Below are positions 1-5,667 of a stretch of DNA of 8,905 nucleotides, piece by piece. The notes below the pieces were generated by a model, which had not been told where the DNA came from, searched no databases, and was given only the letters and a program-made list of their open reading frames with translations. The DNA is taken from contig SLBU01000091.1 of assembly GCA_007126175.1 (NCBI GenBank), positions 1 through 8,905 of the forward strand, in the 5' to 3' direction. Each line of letters begins with the position of its first letter. The first letter of the stretch is position 1. A program made the position numbers and the translations under genes. Origin of the DNA: Kiritimatiellia bacterium. GTDB taxonomy: Bacteria; Verrucomicrobiota; Kiritimatiellia; UBA8416.

Positions 1-441
1 ATGCTCTGCCAGTACTTGCGCGAATGCCGTATAATGCTCCTGCACAACCGGAAGATCGTACGGCTCCACATACGCAAAATTCCAGAATCCCCGCCGCCGG
101 AAATGCTCAAAGGCGAGTTTCGCGGAAGAAACAGGATCGGAAGTAACACGGTAAAATCGATTGGTCTCGGGCACTTCGATGCGCGATATGTTGACGATCT
201 GCGCATGGGTTTGCATCAGCCTTTGGGCAATACTGGAAGATGATATACGGGCAATAATCCCATCCCCGCTCCATCCCTCCGGCAATTGCAAGTCTTCGTT
301 GAGACCGCGCGGTTCAATCCAGATATTCCAGGAGTCTGACTCCTGGGCATACGCAAGAATCCCCTCCACCACCCTCCTGCCCCAACCAGTGGATGTATCC
401 AACAGCAACGCTACATCGTGAATATGTTTCTTGGATGCCAT
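1..441 (-). CDS. XylR-like (AraC-family) transcription regulator, N-terminal part, truncated by window edge
   Basis: The minus strand is open from an ATG at 441-439 to the left edge, 147 codons with no stop. The product begins MASKKHIHDVALLLDTSTGW and continues with GRRVVEGILAYAQE, WNIWIEPRGL, an AFEHFRRRGFWNFAYVEP segment and a YTAFAQVLAE helix. This is the periplasmic-binding-protein-like sensor lobe of XylR-type regulators: an opening beta strand and helix like 'VALLIETS..YGR.LLRGI..YAR', 'W.I..EPRG', and later a 'HF..RGF.hFAF' strand. In that family a C-terminal AraC-type helix-turn-helix domain follows; here it would lie beyond position 1 and is not seen. GGAAG about 11-15 bases upstream of the ATG is a fair ribosome-binding site. 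The gene is divergent from the GH31 gene, with 144 bases between start codons, so it is the likely local regulator of the cluster, sensing a sugar released by its enzymes. Family assignment is firm from the motifs; the ligand is unknown. Confidence 0.88.
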   Translation of the reverse strand, partial: MASKKHIHDVALLLDTSTGWGRRVVEGILAYAQESDSWNIWIEPRGLNEDLQLPEGWSGDGIIARISSSSIAQRLMQTHAQIVNISRIEVPETNRFYRVTSDPVSSAKLAFEHFRRRGFWNFAYVEPYDLPVVQEHYTAFAQVLAEH

Positions 442-469
442 GACGTTAATATAGCTTCCATAACACGTC

Positions 470-487
470 TGCGCAAGTGCGTATATT
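470..487. promoter_or_regulatory. Candidate operator 1, between regulator and GH31 gene
   Basis: The sequence TGCGCAAGTGCGTATATT contains the inverted repeat CGCA-AG-TGCG with matching outer T/A. It matches the site at 3084-3101 at 16 of 18 positions; only the two central spacer bases differ. It lies in the divergent promoter region, 116 bases before the GH31 start. A second TGCGCA half-site begins at 491, exactly 21 bp (two helical turns) downstream, the spacing known for tandem AraC/XylR half-sites. Binding by the adjacent XylR-like protein is inferred. No convincing -35/-10 pair could be assigned on either strand. Confidence 0.6.
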
Positions 488-571
488 AAATGCGCATTGC
501 CACATTGTGTCTCCGCGTTGGGTGCGATAGAGTAGCTAATGCTCAGAGCTACCACTTTACGCATTTAAACG

Positions 572-579
572 AAGGAGAG
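572..579 (+). promoter_or_regulatory. Ribosome-binding site deciding the GH31 start
   Basis: AAGGAGAG lies 6 bases before the ATG at 586. The upstream in-frame ATG at 490 has no comparable site and would put the operator region's second half-site inside the coding sequence, so 586 is chosen. Confidence 0.8.
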
Positions 580-585
580 AGTAGA

Positions 586-2871
586 ATGAAGACATCCCAT
601 TGCGACAGAATCGTCATAGTAACCACATGCTTTTTGCTAACAGCTACGCAAGTCATCCGAGCCAATGAAATTGTTTGGCAAAAAGGCGATGTTGCCGATC
701 AGGTATCGTCCTCGCAATATACGCTATCGATCCAACGCGAAGGGTTCCGCATCGGCATCGAGTCTGAGCATGGTGCGTTCGCACCAGATAAAACGGCTGG
801 GTTGTGGTTGCGTCGCCACGGGAGCGGAAACTATCTTCCGGCCAAATCTGCATCAAGAATCGAGTCAGACAAAAACATGTATCTTGTGAAATTTTCCGAT
901 GAACTTTCTGCCCGTGTACAGATTGTGCCAGATAGCGCATCTGTCAGGTTTGCTGTCGAGCCGGGGATAGAAGGCAATTTCGATATCCGCTTCCAGTTTG
1001 CGGGTGGCATGAACCCCGCCTTCGGCCTCGGCGATCATGGTGGGTATCATAACAATTTCAACCTTTATCCATACCAGCGCAATCGCTTGTTTCAGCATCA
1101 AGGTGGACAAGAAATACGATTTGTCTCAACCTTCGCTGTCTTTCCAAAACATCGTCTAGGCATGGTCCTGTTTGATCGTGGCATCAAAGGAGTCCAGATT
1201 AATGCGTCAGCCACAGGAATGCAGGTCGTCAATGCCCAAGGGCTCGACGGATTCTATCTCTTTGCAGGCGAACTCACACAAATATACACAGCCTACCGCG
1301 CCGCCCGTTTTGCCGAAAATCTTCCTGACGCCATACCGGATCCCGACTTCTTCTATCCAGGGCTCGAGTCCTACGGTGCTCTTGCCTGGGATACAAACCA
1401 GCGATCTATTCAGAATATGCTTGAAGGATATCTGGAGCGCGGCTACCCCCTCCGTTGGGCTGTCGTCGGTTCCGGTTTCTGGAAAAACCCGCGCCGCCAG
1501 CCGCAAGGCCCCGAAGGTCTCACGACAAGTTTCGAAATCTGGGGGCAGCGTTATCCCGATCCCGATGAAATGAAAAAGTTTTTGCGCGAAAAAAACTTGC
1601 GACTGATCATGGGTATCCGCCATGGATTCAAGGCTCTCCCCGAACATGGTGGTCGGCACAACGATGCCGTACACGGAGAATTCACCCGTTACGCACTCGA
1701 AAGAAATTATTTCCTGCGTGACTGCGAAGGCAATCCACGCACGTTCCTGGTACACTTCCCCAGAGACAATTCCCCTGTCTACCTGCTGGACCCCGACAAT
1801 CAGGAAGGTATCGAATGGTTCGCCGATCAGGCACAAAAATGGGGGGCGGATGGTTTCAAGGAAGACTTCATGTTCGACGCCGGACAAAGCAACTACTTTG
1901 ACGACTACAAACTCAATCCGATTCTGGAAGCACTCGAGCGTCGCGGTTTACTCGTTATGGTGCGCGGGGCCGCCTATTCCGTGCCAGGCTCAATCCTGCG
2001 CATTAACGACACCGATATCTCGCATAGCCGGGAGGATCAGGATCGCATCCCCATCAATATGCTCGCCTATGCTGCCAGCGGACAGGCAAACGTCTACCCC
2101 GATATCATTGGCGGTCGCCCCATCAGCAGGTGGGGCGACCGGCAGCGTCGCTATCTGGCGCGCATGGCCATGCTGAGTGCCGTATCACCGTCCATGTCGT
2201 TCGGGAATCCCCCTTGGCGCATGCAAAGCGAGCTGCATGAACGCGCTGCCCTAAAGTCCGCCCAATGGCATGCCCGTCATGTTCCTTATATATTCAGTGC
2301 CGCTGTGCAAAGTTTTGAAAGCGGATTCCCGTATGCCTTTACCCCCCTGCCCATTGCCTACCCGGATGATGCCAACACATACAATATTTCTTCTCGCTCC
2401 CGCAAACAGTACCAGTGGCTACTCGGCCCATCGCTCATGGCTACCCCCCTCTTCGGATCCGACTACGATTCGGCCGATGCACGCGACATCTACCTGCCGG
2501 AAGGACAATGGATGGACTACGAAACCGGCGAAATCTTTACTGGCCCCGTAACCTTGGAAAAACGTGCGATTCCGATCGATGCCATGCCGCTCTTTATCGG
2601 GCGCACGGCCTTGATCGTGCACGAAGAAGACGGAAAACTGGTAGCGACGTTTTACCCGCAAGTGGCCGACGGCTCCGACTACACCTTTATCGACCGCAAT
2701 CCGGACATTCGCAGCACCATCGCGATTGCGGCCCAACAGACCGCACCAGAAAACTTGCAGGTTCGCAAAGCAAACGGACAAGCCGTCCCAACCGAGCTTG
2801 TACGCGATGGCCGCGGCATACGCTTCATCTTCGAGCCCGGCGCAGATTACCGCATAACCAATGCAAATTAA
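586..2871 (+). CDS. Secreted divergent GH31-family alpha-glycosidase
   Basis: This is a 761-residue protein. The start at 586 has a strong ribosome-binding site and gives a signal peptide of about 26 residues (hydrophobic IVIVTTCFLLTATQVI, cleavage after VIRA); the open frame reaches back to 490. A beta-sandwich N-domain (about 30-260, with FGLGDHGGYHNNFNLYP) precedes a TIM barrel (about 270-600) and C-terminal beta domains (ending with PLFIGRTALIV and ADGSDYTFIDRN). In the barrel, WGADGFKEDF places Asp427 at the GH31 nucleophile position (family pattern DGFKTDFGE). ASGQANVYPDIIGG matches the family's conserved DIGG stretch. RINDTDISHSRED aligns with the acid/base region (W-G-G-D type), making Asp475 the best acid/base candidate, about 48 residues after the nucleophile; the usual gap is nearer 66. 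The early barrel strand reads RWAVVGSGFW where GH31 enzymes usually have an Asp, so the specificity is probably not that of a standard alpha-glucosidase. GH31 members cleave alpha-linked glucose, xylose, galactose or sulfoquinovose; which applies here is open. It appears to be a single-gene transcription unit. Confidence 0.85.
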   Translation: MKTSHCDRIVIVTTCFLLTATQVIRANEIVWQKGDVADQVSSSQYTLSIQREGFRIGIESEHGAFAPDKTAGLWLRRHGSGNYLPAKSASRIESDKNMYLVKFSDELSARVQIVPDSASVRFAVEPGIEGNFDIRFQFAGGMNPAFGLGDHGGYHNNFNLYPYQRNRLFQHQGGQEIRFVSTFAVFPKHRLGMVLFDRGIKGVQINASATGMQVVNAQGLDGFYLFAGELTQIYTAYRAARFAENLPDAIPDPDFFYPGLESYGALAWDTNQRSIQNMLEGYLERGYPLRWAVVGSGFWKNPRRQPQGPEGLTTSFEIWGQRYPDPDEMKKFLREKNLRLIMGIRHGFKALPEHGGRHNDAVHGEFTRYALERNYFLRDCEGNPRTFLVHFPRDNSPVYLLDPDNQEGIEWFADQAQKWGADGFKEDFMFDAGQSNYFDDYKLNPILEALERRGLLVMVRGAAYSVPGSILRINDTDISHSREDQDRIPINMLAYAASGQANVYPDIIGGRPISRWGDRQRRYLARMAMLSAVSPSMSFGNPPWRMQSELHERAALKSAQWHARHVPYIFSAAVQSFESGFPYAFTPLPIAYPDDANTYNISSRSRKQYQWLLGPSLMATPLFGSDYDSADARDIYLPEGQWMDYETGEIFTGPVTLEKRAIPIDAMPLFIGRTALIVHEEDGKLVATFYPQVADGSDYTFIDRNPDIRSTIAIAAQQTAPENLQVRKANGQAVPTELVRDGRGIRFIFEPGADYRITNAN

Positions 2872-2883
2872 GAAACTGCAAAA

Positions 2884-3065
2884 GCCCCCTACCGCAGATT
2901 ACATCCGCAACGCAAAACCGAAGCAGGTTGACACAACCTGCTTTATCTAAGCACCCCGATAAAGCAGTTTTCTTGTAGGCCGATCTTGTGCGCCATAAAT
3001 TTAGCGAAGGCCGAAGCTCCATGCGAAGGCTGATCCCGAAACCTACGGCTCCCTCGCGAGCAACT
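2884..3065 (+). repeat. Dispersed intergenic repeat, copy A (with 41-bp insertion)
   Basis: Starting 13 bases after the GH31 stop, this stretch aligns in the same orientation with 8539-8669. Matching blocks are CAGATT-x-CATCCGC at 2896-2908, AGCAGG at 2922-2927, TTTCTTGT at 2969-2976, GCCGATCTTGT at 2979-2989 and the perfect 16-mer TGATCCCGAAACCTAC at 3031-3046. Matched blocks are about 80-88% identical by hand alignment. Relative to copy B it carries 41 extra bases (2921-2967 region, bounded by the direct repeat AAGCAG) and 9 extra bases (TTTAGCGAA near 3001). No protein match is apparent. It could be a transcription-end element, a non-coding RNA or a relic of a small mobile repeat. Confidence 0.75.
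2938..2974 (+). terminator. Probable Rho-independent terminator after GH31
   Basis: CTGCTTTATC (2938-2947) and GATAAAGCAG (2958-2967) form a perfect 10-bp stem with a 10-base loop, followed at once by TTTTCTT (2968-2974). Its left arm overlaps the right arm of another perfect hairpin, AAGCAGGTTG (2921-2930) / CAACCTGCTT (2934-2943), so the two cannot form together. The stem is AT-rich for a terminator, so its efficiency is uncertain. It lies 67 bases past the GH31 stop. Confidence 0.6.
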
Positions 3066-3083
3066 TCCGCCCCCGACACCTGT

Positions 3084-3101
3084 TGCGCATTTGCGTATAT
3101 T
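3084..3101. promoter_or_regulatory. Candidate operator 2, upstream of GH95 gene
   Basis: TGCGCATTTGCGTATATT repeats the site at 470-487 with two central mismatches and the same inverted repeat CGCA-nn-TGCG. It lies 101 bases before the GH95 start and 18 bases after repeat copy A. A weaker symmetrical element, GCAATTGC (3108-3115), follows, its GCA 21 bp downstream of the corresponding bases in the first half-site. The position implies a promoter here for the GH95-toroid unit, independent of GH31. The regulator is inferred to be the XylR-like protein at 1-441. Confidence 0.6.
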
Positions 3102-3150
3102 TTAAAAGCAATTGCATCTTTTTATCTCTCGGTGGATCTGGTCAAATGTA

Positions 3151-3160
3151 TGCACGTGCA
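3151..3160. repeat. Perfect 10-bp palindrome upstream of GH95
   Basis: TGCACGTGCA reads the same on both strands. It sits in the leader of the GH95 unit, 10 bases before its ribosome-binding site. It has no second copy upstream of GH31. It may be a regulatory half-site or chance; no function is assigned. Confidence 0.35.
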
Positions 3161-3170
3161 AGAATTCGTT

Positions 3171-3176
3171 AAGGAG
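3171..3176 (+). promoter_or_regulatory. Ribosome-binding site of GH95
   Basis: AAGGAG lies 8 bases before the ATG at 3185. It supports that start over the internal Met codons at codons 10, 11 and 14, which would remove the signal peptide. Confidence 0.8.
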
Positions 3177-3184
3177 ATGATGCA

Positions 3185-5566
3185 ATGCGGGGACTACTGC
3201 TGGGGCTCGGGATGATGTGTTCTATGACGGTACAAGCGGAGAACGTGATGTGGTATCAACAGCCTGCGAAGGCCTGGCATGAAGCCTTGCCGGTGGGCAA
3301 CGGGCGTCTGGGGGCCATGGTGTTCGGTGGCGTGAATACGGAACGCCTTGCGTTGAATGAGGAATCCGTCTGGTCCGGGCAACCCACGCAAACGGACCGC
3401 GTGGGTGCCTATGAATCACTCCCGGAAATTCGCAGGCTCTTGTTCGAGGGCAATCACCGACAGGCCCAGAACCTAGTCAACAGCCGGGTGCTCGGACCGC
3501 GCCCGCTCGGAGCGTATCAACCGCTCGGCGATCTGATGCTCGATTTTCCTTCTTCTGGCACGGTGACCGAATACCGGCGGGAATTGAATCTCGACACAGC
3601 GCTGGCGCGGACGACCTTTCGCATAGATGATACCGACTTTACGCGCGAAGTATTTGCTTGTCCCGTGCATGATGTGTTGGTCGTGCGCCTCTCTAGTTAC
3701 CAAGCGGGCGGAGTGAATGTTGCACTGGTCCTTTCCCGGGAGGGCGGAGCTGCAATCGAAACGCTCAGCAATACCATGCTGCGTATGTCCGGTGTGACGG
3801 ATGCCGGAAGGCCGACCGAGGGCGTGCGGTTTGTGGCGGGATTACAGGTACTGGCGGAGGGCGGGCATGTCGCTGCTGAAGACGATCGCCTGCGCGTGCA
3901 TGGTGCGGACGCGGTCACGATCCTGATTACGGCGGCGACCAACTATCAAGGCGATGAAGATCCGGCCAGCCGGGTGGCGCGGATTCTGGAAGCGGCACAC
4001 CATGTGCCCTACCCGCAACGAAGAAAAGTCCATGTTGCCGCGCACCGCGAGAAGATGGGTCGCGTGAGCCTCAAGCTTGGGTCTGGAGACCTAGACGCCC
4101 TGCCGACCGACGAACGGCTGCAACGCGTGCAAGCCGGAGAGGATGACCCGGGCTTACTGGCATTATATTTCCAATACGGGCGCTATCTGTTGATTGGTTC
4201 GTCGCGCGCGCCGGGCACATTGCCTGCAAACCTGCAGGGCCTCTGGAACCACCGCTTGAGCCCACCCTGGTTCTGCGGCTGGCATTTCAACATCAACGTC
4301 CAGATGAACTACTGGCCGGCGGAAACTGCCAACTTGTCCGAGCTCCACACCAAACTCATTCACTTCCTTGACAGCATGCGGGGAAACGGCCGCAACACCG
4401 CTCGGGATGTCTATGTGTCCAGAGGCTTCGTCATTTCCCACCGCACCAACGCGAACCTGTTCACGAGCCCGGTCAGAGGTCTCAATGTCTGGCCCACCGG
4501 TGCGGCCTGGACGTGCCAGCATGTCTGGGAACACTATGCCTTCACCAGGAACAAGGAGTACCTCAGAACAACTGGCTACCCTATCCTGCGCGAGGCCGCG
4601 GAATTCTTCCTCGACTGGCTGGTCCCGCATCCGGATACCGGCGAATGGGTCAGTGGCCCGTCGATCTCCCCGGAAAACGACTACATTGCCGCCGATGGCC
4701 GAATAGGACAGCTCGATATGGGGCCAACGATGGACCAGCAGATCATTGCCGAACTGTTCGACAACACCCTCGCGGCGGCCGCCGATCTCGGCATTGAGGA
4801 CGACTTTGTCGAGAGCGTCCGTGCCACCCGGGCCAAGCTTGCTCCGACCCGCATTGGGAACGACGGACGTATCATGGAATGGTCACAGGAATTCCGCGAG
4901 AGGGATCGACATCACCGCCATGCGTCGCATCTCTACGCTCTCTACCCCGGAGGCGCGATCACACCACGGGGCACGCCGGAATTGGCGGATGCTGCCCGCA
5001 AAAGCCTTGAGGCGCGCACACCGCCTGAAGGAGAAGGACAGGCGGCGCGGGGAAACCGGCGGACACGGGGGAGCCACACGAGTGTTGCGGACACCAGCAA
5101 CACCGGATGGAGTCTGGCGCAGTTTGCCGGTATGTGGGCGAGACTGGGTGACGGCGACCAGACCCATGCCACCCTGCAGAGAATGTTGCTACACGCGACC
5201 TATCCGAACCTCATGGACACGCACCCAACCAATGATGGCGAAGGTGTTTTTATGATCGATGGCAATTCCGGTGCCGCAGCAGCCATAATCGAGATGTTGC
5301 TCCAAAGTCATGCAGGTGAAATCGAACTACTGCCGGCACTGCCCGCCGTTTGGCCGTCCGGACACGTTCGGGGGCTGCGAGCCCGAGGCGCTTTCACTGT
5401 GGATATCGAATGGAAGGACGGAGCACTGGCTCAGGCTTCTATCAAATCAGATCGCGGCGGCCCGGCAGTCGTACGCCTCGGCGAACGCGTAGCCCGGTTT
5501 GAAACCCGTCCAGAAGAAACGCTGACACTGAACAGCGAGCTGAATCTTGTAAACACTGTAGAGTAA
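3185..5566 (+). CDS. Secreted GH95-family alpha-L-fucosidase / alpha-L-galactosidase
   Basis: This is a 793-residue protein, the usual length for the family. A short signal peptide (MRGLLLGLGMMCSMTVQA) precedes the N-terminal beta-sandwich, which opens with the GH95 signature WHEALPVGNGRLGAMVFGG and LNEESVWSG. The (alpha/alpha)6 barrel carries LPANLQGLWN, PPWFCGWHFNIN and VQMNYWPAE. By comparison with the characterised bifidobacterial AfcA enzyme (Asn421, Asn423, Glu566, Asp766), the catalytic residues are Asn369 and Asn371 (NIN), Glu497 (GPSISPENDY) and Asp692 (MIDGNSG), so the active site is complete. HRHASHLYALYPG and TGWSLAQFAGMWARLGDG are further family motifs. The enzyme inverts at alpha-L-fucosyl or alpha-L-galactosyl ends of glycans; the two cannot be told apart here. 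Oddities are about 20 extra, charged residues between ARKSLEAR and TGWS (around residues 613-637) and NSG where NFG is usual. The next gene starts 101 bases downstream with no terminator seen between, suggesting an operon. Confidence 0.95.
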   Translation: MRGLLLGLGMMCSMTVQAENVMWYQQPAKAWHEALPVGNGRLGAMVFGGVNTERLALNEESVWSGQPTQTDRVGAYESLPEIRRLLFEGNHRQAQNLVNSRVLGPRPLGAYQPLGDLMLDFPSSGTVTEYRRELNLDTALARTTFRIDDTDFTREVFACPVHDVLVVRLSSYQAGGVNVALVLSREGGAAIETLSNTMLRMSGVTDAGRPTEGVRFVAGLQVLAEGGHVAAEDDRLRVHGADAVTILITAATNYQGDEDPASRVARILEAAHHVPYPQRRKVHVAAHREKMGRVSLKLGSGDLDALPTDERLQRVQAGEDDPGLLALYFQYGRYLLIGSSRAPGTLPANLQGLWNHRLSPPWFCGWHFNINVQMNYWPAETANLSELHTKLIHFLDSMRGNGRNTARDVYVSRGFVISHRTNANLFTSPVRGLNVWPTGAAWTCQHVWEHYAFTRNKEYLRTTGYPILREAAEFFLDWLVPHPDTGEWVSGPSISPENDYIAADGRIGQLDMGPTMDQQIIAELFDNTLAAAADLGIEDDFVESVRATRAKLAPTRIGNDGRIMEWSQEFRERDRHHRHASHLYALYPGGAITPRGTPELADAARKSLEARTPPEGEGQAARGNRRTRGSHTSVADTSNTGWSLAQFAGMWARLGDGDQTHATLQRMLLHATYPNLMDTHPTNDGEGVFMIDGNSGAAAAIIEMLLQSHAGEIELLPALPAVWPSGHVRGLRARGAFTVDIEWKDGALAQASIKSDRGGPAVVRLGERVARFETRPEETLTLNSELNLVNTVE

Positions 5567-5667
5567 AGCCAATGATGATGCAAAATTCCCCACATACTTA
5601 CATACCCACGCACCCACAGACTTTTCGGCGTTTAGCGGGGAAGTTACAAACTGGAAAGGACATCACT
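5567..5667 (+). other. Short spacer between GH95 and the toroid protein gene
   Basis: It holds no operator copy, no strong hairpin and no T-tract. This favours read-through from GH95 into the next gene. Confidence 0.5.
5655..5660 (+). promoter_or_regulatory. Ribosome-binding site deciding the start of the toroid protein gene
   Basis: AAAGGA lies 7 bases before the ATG at 5668, which begins a clear signal peptide. The in-frame ATGs at 5572-5578 lie just after the GH95 stop, lack a good site and would put about 32 non-hydrophobic residues before the signal peptide. Confidence 0.7.

Noticed and set aside
482..487. TATATT as a -10 box within the operators
   Set aside because: A partial -35 (CCGACA) exists at 17 bp only for the 3096-3101 copy; the 482-487 copy has none, so no promoter is claimed.
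490..585. Upstream start for the GH31 gene at 490
   Set aside because: It adds 32 residues before the signal peptide, has no ribosome-binding site and overlaps the operator's second half-site; 586 has AAGGAGAG at good spacing.
1207..1887. Long minus-strand open frame (226 codons) inside GH31
   Set aside because: It is antisense to the well-supported GH31 catalytic domain, has no recognisable motif, and reads as a codon shadow.
2988..3215. Plus-strand 75-codon open frame between GH31 and GH95
   Set aside because: It runs through repeat copy A, the operator and the GH95 ribosome-binding site, and its start has no ribosome-binding site.
5572..5667. Upstream start for the toroid protein at 5572
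   Set aside because: It adds 32 polar residues before a clear signal peptide; the ATG at 5668 has its own AAAGGA site.
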